From: CAWAQA01 sp963784065
GTDB taxonomy: Bacteria; Acidobacteriota; Vicinamibacteria; Vicinamibacterales; UBA2999
Assembly: GCA_963784065.1 (NCBI GenBank)
Contig: CAWAQA010000003.1
Span: forward strand, 744,001-808,000
Length of the DNA stretch: 64,000 nucleotides
Direction: 5' to 3'
Shown: piece by piece, positions 37,024 through 45,413 of the stretch
Numbering within the stretch: position 1 is the first letter of the stretch
How the letters are laid out: the number at the start of each line of letters is the position of its first letter
Notes under the pieces: model-generated
What the model saw: only the letters and a program-made list of their open reading frames with translations
What the model was told of the DNA's origin: nothing
The model's database searches: none
Position numbers and translations under genes: made by a program

Positions 37024-37935
37024 TCACGGCGCTTTTCGCAGCACGTCCTTCGCGGTGGCGGTTCCGGTCAACGTCACGACCGCGTACTTGTCCTGCACCT
37101 CGATCACGGCGGCGCTGCCGGTCTGCTTTTCGTCGGCGCCGAGCGACGCCCCGGTCACGGGGTCGATGAGCGCTTCGCCGACGTTGAACACGCCGAACGT
37201 GTCGCCGACCTTGAGGCCGGCCTGGCCGCCGGCGTTGATCCAGATCTTCTGACCGTCGATCTTGACGACCCGCGCCTCAAGGGCGCCTGGCCGCGCCACC
37301 GACGCCAGCCGCTCGAGGTAGCCGCCGGCCACGAACTTTCCCAGCATCGTCTTCGAGGCTTTTTCGATCGCTTCGCTGGCGATGCCCCACTGCGCGTCCC
37401 GGCTGGCCGACGCGCCGCGGAAGAAGCCGCCGCCCTTCCGCACCTCAGCCTCGCCCGACACCGCCAGGACGCGTTCGCCGGTCGTCGTGTCGATGAACCG
37501 CAAGTTGATGGCCGCCTCGGCCTGCTGCAGATTGCCGCCCACACCGCGGAAGCCGGCCTTCGTGTCGTTGATCGCGAACTTGTCGATGCCGCCGACGACG
37601 ATGTATTTGACGCCGAGGAGGCTGCCGACCTTGGCGGCCGTCTGCGGCGTGACCGCGCCGGAAGCGGCCAGGCCCTGCTCCTTCATCACGAGGGCCAGCT
37701 GGGTCCGCTCGACGACGGCGAATTTCGCGGCAAGCGTCGGGTTCTCGGAGAACTCGGTGTCGATGTGATTCCGCGCCGCCGGGCCCATGTCGTTCCAGAA
37801 CGCCCAGCTGGTTGCCGCGTTGTTCTCCACCTCCCACACGGCGATGCGAGTCTTCTCCTGGGCCTGCGCGGGTAACGACGCAGCGAGCATCATGCACAAC
37901 CACACGAACAGAGCTCGACGGGGCGACAGGGACAT
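37024..37935 (-). CDS. CsgG-like exported protein
   Basis: 303 residues, ATG 37935 after AGGAGGAG. Signal peptide (cleaved at AQAQ) without a clear lipobox cysteine. Residues about 28-210 match the CsgG/HfaB fold: KTRIAVWEVENNA, FAVVERTQLALVMKEQGL, AAKVGSLLGVKYIVVGGI, INLRFIDTTTGERVLAVSGE. The last 80 residues (VVKIDGQKIWINAGGQAGLK...FGVFN) resemble the FlgT C-terminal beta domain. CsgG proteins form outer-membrane export pores or sit in envelope assemblies; without a lipid anchor this one is more likely periplasmic. Upstream of the zinc-ribbon kinase gene. Confidence 0.76.
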   Translation of the reverse strand: MSLSPRRALFVWLCMMLAASLPAQAQEKTRIAVWEVENNAATSWAFWNDMGPAARNHIDTEFSENPTLAAKFAVVERTQLALVMKEQGLAASGAVTPQTAAKVGSLLGVKYIVVGGIDKFAINDTKAGFRGVGGNLQQAEAAINLRFIDTTTGERVLAVSGEAEVRKGGGFFRGASASRDAQWGIASEAIEKASKTMLGKFVAGGYLERLASVARPGALEARVVKIDGQKIWINAGGQAGLKVGDTFGVFNVGEALIDPVTGASLGADEKQTGSAAVIEVQDKYAVVTLTGTATAKDVLRKAP

Positions 37936-38133
37936 GCGGCTCCTCCTGCACTGGTAAAACGCAGTCGAGCCCGAGATCGAACAGCGGCCCCGCAGGCTCT
38001 CGACGAGGCCCGGAGCCCAAGGCCCGGGGCCCGGTATGGATGGGCGGCTCCGCGGCTTTTGCGGTTCGTGCTCGATCGCGACGACGCACTCCGACTGCGA
38101 CGTTGTCTGCGGCTCCGGTCTGCGGTCACGCCA

Positions 38134-38425
38134 GGCGGACCTGAAGGTCCGCCTCTACGAACACGTGCGCGCGATCGACGAAGCCCGAAACCCGGCGTTC
38201 GTAGAGGCCGACCTTCAGGTCGGCCTGGGGCGTTGACTCCGTGGCTTCCGGCTTCAGCCGGAAGTTCGCGTCCCTTCCGCCTGAAGGCGGAAGCCACAGC
38301 TCCTTGGTGTTTCTTCACGTAGAGGCCGACCTTCAGGTCGGCCTGGGGCGTTGACTCCGTGGCTTCCGGCTTCAGCCGGAAGTTCCGGTCCGCTTCCGCC
38401 TGAAGGCCCCGGACCCTGATCCGTG
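38134..38425. repeat. Palindrome block with a 67-bp direct repeat
   Basis: Palindromes at 38134 (GGCGGACCTGAAGGTCCGCC), 38205 (AGGCCGACC-TTCA), 38245 (CTTCCGGC-TTCA), 38274 (CTTCCGCC-TGAA) and again at 38323 and 38363. The 67 bases 38201-38267 recur exactly at 38319-38385, including spacer CTGGGGCGTTGACTCCGTGG, after which the copies differ. The first copy closes as GTGGCTTCCG...CGGAAGCCAC (38241-38295). No gene is present in 37936-38542. Confidence 0.82.
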
Positions 38426-38458
38426 AGCCCTGAGCCCTGAGCCCTGATTCCTGAGCTT
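38412..38458. repeat. CCCTGAG heptad array upstream of the 38543 gene
   Basis: Five to six degenerate copies of (A/G)CCCTGA. Together with the TCAGG array at 39312 it brackets the 38543-39310 gene in inverted orientation. Confidence 0.65.
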
Positions 38459-38542
38459 CCTCGTTTGACAACGCCACGAGCGGCTACTAAGCTGGCGCCT
38501 CTCCGACCCTACATCGCCCGATCGAACAAGGGAGCGTCTTCG

Positions 38543-39310
38543 ATGGCCGAACGCGACAGCATCCAATCGCTCCTCGTGCGGCGGAAACTCACGCGTGCGA
38601 TCGCGGATGTCGTCCGCGCCGAGCTGACGCAGCATCTGGCGACGCTGACGCCGCTCTTTCAAGCGCATACGGTGCTCGGAGACAAGATCCAGGGCGGCCA
38701 CACCGATTCGATGCGTAAAGCGGAGCAGATCTTCAAAGAGGTGCAGGCGTCGTACGACAGCATCGCGCCGGTGAAGCCCTTCACGCTCAAGCGCGACTTG
38801 ACGCCGCCGTTCGACTTCGCCCGGACGACGCTCGAGATCATTCCGGTCGAATACACGCACGTCATTCAAGCGGGTGCGCAGACGAAAACGATCACCGTCC
38901 GCTGCCCGTTGACCTGGACGCTGTGCTATGGCGGCTTCGCGCCGACCCGGTTGCCGGAGCTTCTGGATCCGCGCGTTCGCGGGGAGCAGCTCCAGCGGTT
39001 CATCCTCAGCTATCTGTTCATGCAGCAGGTCGTCACGCATCAGCGGGGGCTGACGCCGATTCTCGACGCGTTGCATTTCTCCATCAGCACAACCAGGGTT
39101 GCCGGTTTCGGCGAGCTCCCGATCACGAGAATCGCATCACGCATCACCACGATGCGGCCGTCCGACGACGTCGTGCTCGAGAGCGCGGAGCTCACCGGCA
39201 TGGACGCGTTCGAGGAGATCGCCAACGTGAACGACATCGCGCAGCTTCGCGATTCGTTCAAGGAGCGCCTGCTCGAGATCGTCCGCCAGCAGACGCCGGA
39301 GTTGGTGTAA
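38543..39310 (+). CDS. Hypothetical cytoplasmic protein
   Basis: 255 residues from ATG 38543 (MAERDSIQSLLVRRKLTRAI), preceded by AAGGGAG; intact frame, no signal peptide or membrane helix. Mixed helix N-terminus, then a beta-rich middle (IPVEYTHVIQAGAQTKTITV, TWTLCYGGFAP) and a helical end (EEIANVNDIAQLRDSFKERL). I do not recognise the family. It is the only plus-strand gene next to the T6SS block and is flanked on both sides by complementary heptad arrays. Confidence 0.62.
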   Translation: MAERDSIQSLLVRRKLTRAIADVVRAELTQHLATLTPLFQAHTVLGDKIQGGHTDSMRKAEQIFKEVQASYDSIAPVKPFTLKRDLTPPFDFARTTLEIIPVEYTHVIQAGAQTKTITVRCPLTWTLCYGGFAPTRLPELLDPRVRGEQLQRFILSYLFMQQVVTHQRGLTPILDALHFSISTTRVAGFGELPITRIASRITTMRPSDDVVLESAELTGMDAFEEIANVNDIAQLRDSFKERLLEIVRQQTPELV

Positions 39311-39311
39311 C

Positions 39312-39410
39312 GGGGATCAGGCCTCAGGAATCAGGAATCAGGGCTCAGGAGTCAGGACTCAGGAATCCCGGCCTAGGAATCAGGGCCCAGGAATCGGGGC
39401 CCAGGAAGGC
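39312..39410. repeat. TCAGGAA/TCAGGGC heptad array
   Basis: About twelve degenerate 7-8 bp units, such as ATCAGGAATCAGGGCTCAGG, starting one base after the stop codon at 39310. Complementary in sense to the array at 38412-38458. Confidence 0.7.
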
Positions 39411-39414
39411 TGTT

Positions 39415-39859
39415 TCAGCGCACCCGACGCAGGGACAACACGGGCTTGCCCTTGAGCCCTGACTTCCGTTTCACTGGCGAGAACAGCGAGAGGCGAAGGG
39501 AGCGCTGAGGAATCGCATGGACGTCGAGGCGCCAGCGATCGTTGCCGAAGAAGGAGAAGGAGACCGCCGCGTCGCCTTCCGCCACGGCGTCTTTCAAAAT
39601 AGCGGAGGCGTAGGGTCCCGACAGTTCGAGCGCATCCAGGACGCGCTTGTCATCGTCGAGCAGGTAGATGTGAAGCCCCTCTTCGTAGGGGGAGTCTTCA
39701 GTGAGGAAGAGCAGATACCCGGGCGCGACGCGCCACTGCCCTCTCGAGGCTCACGCCGTCGAGGCGGACGCCAACGGAGCGGTCCCGCCAGAGGAGGTCG
39801 GACTGCGGGCGGTCGCTCTCGAGGCGCCGGACGGAAAAGTCCTCGATGTCGTTCACCAT
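39415..39859 (-). CDS. Candidate immunity protein, overlapping the glycine-zipper effector gene; frameshifted
   Basis: ATG 39859 overlaps the effector stop (ATGGTGA), so the two are coupled. The first frame gives MVNDIEDFSVRRLESDRPQS and DLLWRDRSVGVRLDGVSLE. After a shift near 39735 the second gives PGYLLFLTEDSPYEEGLHIY, LLDDDKRVLDALELSGPYAS, ILKDAVAEGDAAVSFSFFGN and LSLRRVR-stop. About 147 residues, acidic first half, no signal peptide or transmembrane helix seen. If the partner is a pore-former, a cytoplasmic antitoxin-like protein would be unusual; a membrane-peripheral or structural role is also open. The call rests on gene order and overlap. Confidence 0.45.
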
Positions 39860-40654
39860 GCCCAGTCGAAGAGCGCATCGGCACCCAGAGCGGCCAGCGC
39901 TCCACCCGCGAAGACGCCGACGACGACGCAGACCGGCGCGCCCGGTCCGCACGCGAGGCCGGCCAGCGCGCCGCCGCCCATGCCGCCCAGGATGCCGGCG
40001 CCAGCCGTGGCGCCTTCCTTCGCAACCTGCCGGCCCTTGTCCTCGGCCTCCGCAACGTTATAGACGGCGAAGGCGACCGAAAAGACGACGAATCCGCGAC
40101 CGACCTTGGCCAGCCGGGCCGCCTTCAGATTGAAGGAGGGGCGCTGCCGGCCGGACAGCTTCCACGATTTCCAGCCACACGCGGTTCTTTTCCGCCTGGG
40201 ACAACGAGTCGAAGCCGCGCTTCAGCAGCTTCTGTGCGTAATACGCCTCCAGCTCCGCCAGCGTGAGGCCCGAGCCCTTGGCCGCTTCGGCGATCGCGCG
40301 CCCGAGGTCGCTGCTCTTCAGCCGGCTCGCATCGAGAAGGGCGTTCCTGACCTTGTTGGCTTCCTCGGCTCCTTCTTTGAACGTCAGGCGGCCGGCGCTC
40401 ACCTCGTTGCGGATCGTCTGCGCCAGCGACCTGCGTTTTCGCGATATAATCGCGCCGCACCGCGCCGTCCTGGATGAAGCGGTAGCCGAAGTTGGTCGCT
40501 TCGGTCCTGAGGAGGGCCAGCGCGCTCTCGAGGTCCGCGAATCCCGCCGACGTCGCTGGCCGACTGGTCCCGGTTGCGGCGACGCATGCCTGCTGAGGGT
40601 TCCGGAATCGATGCCCTGGTCTTGCGGAGCCGCTGGGACGCGGTTGCCGGCCAT
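39853..40654 (-). CDS. Candidate T6SS effector with C-terminal glycine-zipper membrane segment, frameshifted
   Basis: ATG 40654 after GGAGAGA. Joined frames give about 260 residues. MAGNRVPAAPQDQG is followed by FADLESALALLRTEATNFGY and RFIQDGAVRRDYIAKTQ. Then come SLAQTIRNEVSAGRLTFKEG, DLGRAIAEAAKGSGLTLAEL and FDSLSQAEKNRVWLEIVEA. Last are SFNLKAARLAKVGRGFVVFS and a hydrophobic tail with GAGILGGMGGGALAGLACG and VVVGVFAGGALAALGADALF. The G-x3-G spacing of the tail is typical of oligomerising, pore-forming or membrane-inserting peptides. Helical body plus glycine zipper, position after VgrG/accessory genes, and the overlapping small downstream gene all suggest an effector-immunity pair. Shifts lie near 40590, 40440 and 40135. 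Confidence 0.55.
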
Positions 40655-40667
40655 GTTGTCTCTCCAC

Positions 40668-41518
40668 TCACCCTTGATAGAACAACCACGCGCTGGTGAT
40701 AGTCCACTCGTCGGTGTGGAACCCGGTGTCTACAATCGCCGCGACGTGTCTATGGTGGCGGGGCCGATGATCCCACCGTCACTCACTGCCCACGACCGTA
40801 GCACCACGTCGTAAGGAGCTGCCCGCCCAGCGTCTTCGAGGCGCTTCGCATTACTGTGATAGACCGTGAGGGTTTCGTCCTGAGGTCGAATCGTGTCGGG
40901 CGCCTTGCTCCGGTAGTCAGGATTCGCGACCGTCAGACGCTCTGAATAGTTCCAGTCGTAGCGGTCGGTGCCGGAGCACTGCCACGATGCAAAGTGGACG
41001 TTGACGCGACCGTTCTGGCGACCCGGTGCCGTCACTGTGACCTTGCTCTTGAGTTGGAACCCGCGCAGCGATCCGAAGATATCCCGGTCCGCGCTGGTAC
41101 CGGAGCGCTGAACTTTTGCGATAGCCCAGATGTCGGGCGCAATGTCGCACAGGCTCTCGTATTCCAAAGGCAACAGGCTTTTCAGATCCCACTTGGTGAA
41201 TCCGGGGGCGCCCTGGATGCGAGGCAGCACGCCAGACCATTTCTCAGCCCCGCCCGACACGCGCGCTTTCTTGTTCGTCAAGAACACGTCGCGATGAAAC
41301 GCTTGCACGCGGCGAACCGCCTGATTGGATTTCAGGTGCACCGGCGCATCGAATCCAATCTCCGCTCGCGGATTGCGATTGTCCACCCACGTGCGCAGGA
41401 ATGTCCCTGCCAATGATGGCTGCAGTTCCGGCGTGTTCTTCGACCAGGCCTCGGCGAGCCGGCGATACCAGGCGGCGACACGTTCGACCGGATACGTCTT
41501 GAGGTGGTCTTCTGCCAT
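40668..41518 (-). CDS. DUF6402-like T6SS-associated protein, one frameshift
   Basis: Main frame MAEDHLKTYPVERVAAWYRR, then HREVFL-like FHRDVFLTNKKARVSGGAEK, WDLKSLLPLEYESLCDIAPD, DRDIFGSLRGFQLKSKVTVT, DRYDWNYSERLTVANPDYRS and LTVYHSNAKRLEDAGRAAPY. These match my memory of the DUF6402 family found with VgrG/PAAR genes. A shift near 40750 extends the protein to AAIVDTGFHTDEWTITSAWL-FYQG and a stop at 40668, 14 bp before the next gene. About 282 residues; cytoplasmic; role unknown (adaptor or effector component). In-frame stop at 40730 otherwise. Confidence 0.62.
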
Positions 41519-41530
41519 GACAGGTCTGCG

Positions 41531-42084
41531 CTACGGTTGACGAGGTTTTGCGTCGTTGTATTCGTTGAGCAGTCGCTGTGCCAACGCATCAAGGTCGATC
41601 GCCGCCGTCCTCGCAGTATTCGGCAACAGTTCCCCGAGCGCGACACGAACGTCGTAAGCGCCGATCGGACGTTTGACGGTCTTTACGACGAAGCCTCCAC
41701 CCGGCCCGCCCGTGCCAGACGCACCGTTGCGCCAGTTTTCGGAACGTGCCAGGACGTCCCCACGTGACGGTAATGATCTGGAAATGCCGCGAAGGGTCCA
41801 TGCCCGGTTGTGACTTCAACGCGATGGTGTAGCTTCGCTGGCCGTTTTCAGTACCGCCTCTTTCTCCTCGTAGAGGTCCCGCTGCGAAGCGTCGGGGACA
41901 AGTGTTTCAACGGTCGTCACGCGATCGAGCAGGACCAGGTCGTCACCGCTCAACCTCGATGGCGACTGCGTGACGGACGCAACCGGCGTTCCCTCGGGCG
42001 CAGGCTTGTCGGCGCGATCACACGAGAGCGCCATCGCGCAGGCCAGTGCGACGATGGCGGGTGCCGCGGTGGTCGTAGAGTCAT
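41531..42084 (-). CDS. Lipoprotein of unknown function in the T6SS accessory block, frameshifted
   Basis: ATG 42084 gives MTL; a one-base shift then reads TTTAAPAIVALACAMALSC, a lipoprotein signal with lipobox ALSC, followed by DRADKPAPEG. The next part is DLVLLDRVTTVETLVPDASQ and RDLYEEKEAVLKT. Two further shifts (about 41842 and the CCCC run 41757-41761) lead to GQRSYTIALKSQPGMDPSRH, FQIITVTW and FVVKTVKRPIGAYDVRVALG, then ALAQRLLNEYNDAKPRQP. About 180 residues. It is anchored in a membrane and could be an immunity or accessory lipoprotein; I know no matching family. Six bases upstream is the end of a small membrane protein. Confidence 0.48.
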
Positions 42085-42086
42085 TG

Positions 42087-42245
42087 CTAATAGAACAGCC
42101 ACGCGCTGACGATGGTGAAGATGCCGCCGAGCAGCAGCCAGGTTTTGACCTGCGGATGTGACGAGCCGTGCGCCGTGGTCAGGCGAACCAAGGCGGCCAC
42201 CAGGAAAACTGCGGCAAGGCCGGCGAGGATGTACCTGGTAAGCAT
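42087..42245 (-). CDS. Small two-helix membrane protein (52 aa)
   Basis: ATG 42245 to TAG 42087. The protein begins MLTRYILAGLAAVFLVAALV and ends WLLLGGIFTIVSAWLFY, two membrane helices around a short polar turn (TTAHGSSHPQVKT). The stop is two bases from the lipoprotein start (TAG-CA-ATG), so the two are probably co-translated. The end TIVSAWLFY resembles the end of the restored DUF6402 protein (TITSAWLFYQG), which may be coincidence or shared ancestry. No family known. Confidence 0.55.
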   Translation of the reverse strand: MLTRYILAGLAAVFLVAALVRLTTAHGSSHPQVKTWLLLGGIFTIVSAWLFY

Positions 42246-42330
42246 CGGCGCTCACTTCATTGGGGCAAGAAAAAGAACGGCTGTGGCCGACGTCCACCGC
42301 TCTGCTCCGGACAAATGCAGCGGGACACGG

Positions 42331-43126
42331 TCAGTCGTATCGCCGCCAAGTGGTTCCGTCGAACGACGCCACATCGTCACGCCCGATCGACCACAGAACG
42401 CCCTCGGCGGTCGTCAAGTTGTAGCAGGTGGGAGTGCCGATCTCTCCGAAATCGACCGGAACCAGGGCGTTCCCCTCCAGGGTGAACAGGTCCGTCATCG
42501 TAGCAACGTACAGCTTCTGCCCATGAACCAGCAGAGGTCCCAGAGGTCGACGCTGACCTCGTCCTCCCGATCGATCGCTTCCCAAGCGTCGTTTCTACCT
42601 CGGATCATGATGCCCTGCTGACCCGCCACATACACGACCCCGTCCGGCGCGCAGCACACCGAGCCCAGGATGACGCTCGTCGGACCATTTCAATCGATCC
42701 ATTTCTTGCCGTTGAATTGCCAGATCTCCCCGCTCCACCCCACGGCGTAGATCTCGTTCGACGAGTATCCGTCGATTGCCTCAAACCCCGCCGTTTCGCG
42801 AGGCTTCGGAAACGGCGCGCTCATGTCGGTCCACCGGCGCTCGCCGCCTCGCCGGTAGACCTGCCGCTTCATCCCGCAGGCGTATACGTAGCCTTCAATC
42901 GTACGTGCGTTTGCGGATCAACACCGGGTCGGGCTCGATCTTTTCTGGCGTGGTCTTGCCGCCCACGTAGGCGGCGACATCGCCATCTTCGCCGATGACG
43001 ATCGCTTTCTCAGCGGGCAGTCGCCGAAACGGCGATCGCAGTCAGATCCCACTCCGTGTCTACAGCATCCGCCCACTTACCTTGATAAATCGCGATGACG
43101 CTGGTGTGGGCGACCCCTTGCGCCAT
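42331..43126 (-). CDS. T6SS-associated propeller-like protein, frameshifted
   Basis: ATG 43126 (MAQGVAHTSVIAIYQGKWAD). Frames joined in order give WDLTAIAVSATAR, then KAIVIGEDGDVAAYVGGKTT with EKIEPDPVLIR, MKRQVYRRGGERRWTDMSAP, GFEAIDGYSSNEIYAVGWSG and EIWQFNGKKWID. These are followed by GPTSVILGSVCCAPDGVVYV, AGQQGIMIRG, LYVATMTDLFTLEGNALVPV and LWSIGRDDVASFDGTTWRRY. Repeated 'Y-V-x-G ... W-x-G-x-I-W-x-F-x-G-x-x-W' blades fit a beta-propeller. About 265 residues, no signal peptide. Family members often lie beside vgrG/PAAR genes. It could be the immunity or loading partner for the nuclease gene upstream. Shifts near 43015, 42910, 42690 and 42555. Confidence 0.52.
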
Positions 43127-43233
43127 CAGTGCCTTCCCTTACTCAGAATGTAAACGAGATCCCTGCGTCGCGCGGCGCCGCGAACGAACTCGCGAGCAGC
43201 GGCAAATTGGCTCTCATCGTTTGTACACTTCGG

Positions 43234-44376
43234 TTACGGCGCGGTGACACCCGCCTTCGGAAGCATCTCCTTGATCTTTGCCAGTAGTTCCTTGACCTTG
43301 CCGACGAAGTTCTTGCCCGTCGGCGAACGCTTGACGGGCTTGGACTGGTCGCCCATGCCTTTGTGGCCCTCTTTCAGCTGGGCCTTCAGGCACTCGTCAT
43401 TGCATTGCGGCGCGATTGCCTTGGCTCCCGCAACACAGTGATCCACCTCGTCGTCGAACGGCACGAGCGTGCCGGCAGCAACTACTTTCAGCTTTGTGGT
43501 GAGCATGCCTGTAGCCATGGCTCCCTGTGCAACTTCCACCCTCGGTGCACATGCACGGCGCCTTGTCGATGTTGTAGCCGGTGCCCCCGCCATCACCAGG
43601 CCGCCACCCCGGCAACAGATTCCCCGCGTCGACAGAGGTCACGAAAAAGGAGCTCTTCGGAACGAGGTGGTCGCCGGTCTGCGCGGGACAGCACCCTTTG
43701 ATGCCATCCTCCGGCTTGGCGTTGAAAGGCACGAGCCGGCAGCGTCGAGCGGCGGAGCATGGATCCGCGCTTGCCGATTTGGCTCGCTTGGTCGACGTCG
43801 CCTTGTCGGTGCTGAATGCGCCGCCGACGCCGGCTTCCGCGCACACGTCCTTGCCGTCTTTCTTGTACGGCTTGTACTCGCGCACGCCTCCTTTTCCTTC
43901 TTGATGTCGTCCGCGCACTTCTTCTTGTCGGCGCGCGACATCTTGGCCGTGAACGGCCACGGCACGGCCTCGTTCGCCAGGGGACTGCCATGGTTGTTGG
44001 TCGTCATGTCGAGATGGCGTACGACGTTCTCGCCCTCGAACTTGACGTCCATCGACCACGCGATGAAGTAGACCTTGCCGGTGTTCTTGCTGGAGATGAC
44101 GCCCTTCTTTGCCGCACATCCCGCCTCGTCTCCGCTGGACGACTTGAAGTACGACTTGTTCTTGAGCATGACCTCCTTGCCGGAAATCATCACCTTCTTG
44201 CTGCCGTCCGTGGTGTCCGAATCCAGCCCCGTGTTCGGATACGGAACCGGGACTCCCGGCGGCGTGGCTGGATTCTCCGGCGGCGTGAAGCAGACATCCG
44301 GCATCGCGCAGATGGTCTTTCCCGACCCCGCCTTGCAGGCCACCTCCCTGCCGTTCGCGAACACCTTGTTTGCCAC
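43234..44376 (-). CDS. PAAR-like (DUF4150) protein with C-terminal GHH2-type HNH/EndoVII nuclease toxin domain; T6SS effector candidate
   Basis: GTG 44376, overlapping the preceding stop. The N-terminal part is a DUF4150/PAAR-like tip domain: MANKVFANGREVACKAGSGK, ICAMPDVCFTPPENPATPPG, VPYPNTGLDSDTTDGSKKVM and ISGKEVMLKNKSYFKSSSGD. After a shift near 43895 it continues YKPYKKDGKDVC and CCPAQTGDHLVPKSSFF. A GYNIDKAPCMCTEGGS, CTGSHGYRHAHHKAE, then (shift near 43490) CNDECLKAQLKEGHKG pattern follows, which is that of Tox-GHH2 nucleases. The signature is TGDH here instead of TGHH, so activity is uncertain. About 378 residues. It is likely carried on VgrG and cuts nucleic acid in target cells; immunity gene not identified with certainty. 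Confidence 0.68.
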
Positions 44377-44377
44377 T

Positions 44378-45413
44378 TCAGCGCCCCGCCGGCTGCCACG
44401 CAAAGACAAGCGCTGCCCGCTTGCCGTCGTCGTTGCCCATGTGCATCAGCACGTGGTTGCCCTTCGCGTACCCCTTTTCGAACGCCGCCTTCAGCACGCC
44501 GATGCATGATCGGCCCAATCGCCGCCCCGACCTCGCCGACACAGTCGGCCGGATGCCAGACGTCGAACTCCGTTCGTTTCGTGCGGTCGATCCGACTGTA
44601 TGCCAGACTCGCTTCCTTGAAGTGATACTGAGTTCCCGAGACATCGATGATCTTGAACTGCAGGACGCTCTCCGCGCAGCCCGCATCGTGCAGCGCTGCT
44701 TTGATCGCTTCGGTGAGGCCGTCGGCTCTCAGCGGCTCTTCCGAATCGATATGAGCTTTTTCGACGCCGAACCCCGTGCCCCGGCACACGAGTTGAGGCT
44801 CTGCGGAATCGCGCATCGATTCGAGCACTATCGCCGCGGCCGCCTCTCCGGGAATGAACCCGTCGGAGTTCGTGCTGGTCAGCAACCGCTGGCGCTCTTC
44901 GTAGTGAGACAGCGCCGGCGCGACCAGCAGGCTGTCGGCGGCGGCGACGATCACGTGCCGAATACCAGCGTCGGCCAGCAGTCGTCGCGCATGCTGCACG
45001 GCGATGGCTGCTGATACGTGCCCGTTCGCGACCACGGCCGACCGCGCGTGGAAGGGCGTTCCAAGCTCACGCTGCACGTCGGCAAGAAACTCCTCGTCAT
45101 CAGTTACGCCGCGTCCGAGGCGGTCGGTTTCGGACAGGCAGAGCAGGAGCGGGGTCGACTCGGAGATCAAATCAGGCCGTCGCTCGAGGCACTCGCGAAT
45201 CGCCTGCACCGCCATCTGTTTCAGTCGCGTCGACCCTCGCCACGGCTGCCCCAGCGATACCTCGCAGCCCATGAGCCACTCTCCATCCCTGTCCCTGAAC
45301 CGGGTCCGCTGGAAGTTGTCGATGGCGCAGCGGATCGCCGCACAAGAAGCAGGTGCCGTCAAACCGACGCCGGTGACCATTCCGGTACTCGAGACGACGA
45401 GCGGAGCAGTCAT
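44378..45413 (-). CDS. 3-oxoacyl-ACP-synthase-like (thiolase fold) protein in the T6SS block
   Basis: ATG 45413 overlaps the preceding stop (ATGA). About 345 residues of thiolase-like fold: VVSSTGMVTGVGLTAPASCA, LLLCLSETDRLGR, AVVANGHVSAAIAVQHARRL, VIVAAADSLLVAPALSHYEE, GFIPGEAAAAIVLE and DVWHPADCVGEVGAAIGPIM. The canonical active-site Cys is not evident (SAVVANGHVSA occupies that region), so condensing activity is doubtful. One shift near 44515 leads to GVLKAAFEKGYAKGNHVLMH and the stop. Ketosynthase-like pseudoenzymes of this kind accompany DUF2169/DUF4150 effector modules; I infer an effector-loading or folding role. Confidence 0.66.
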
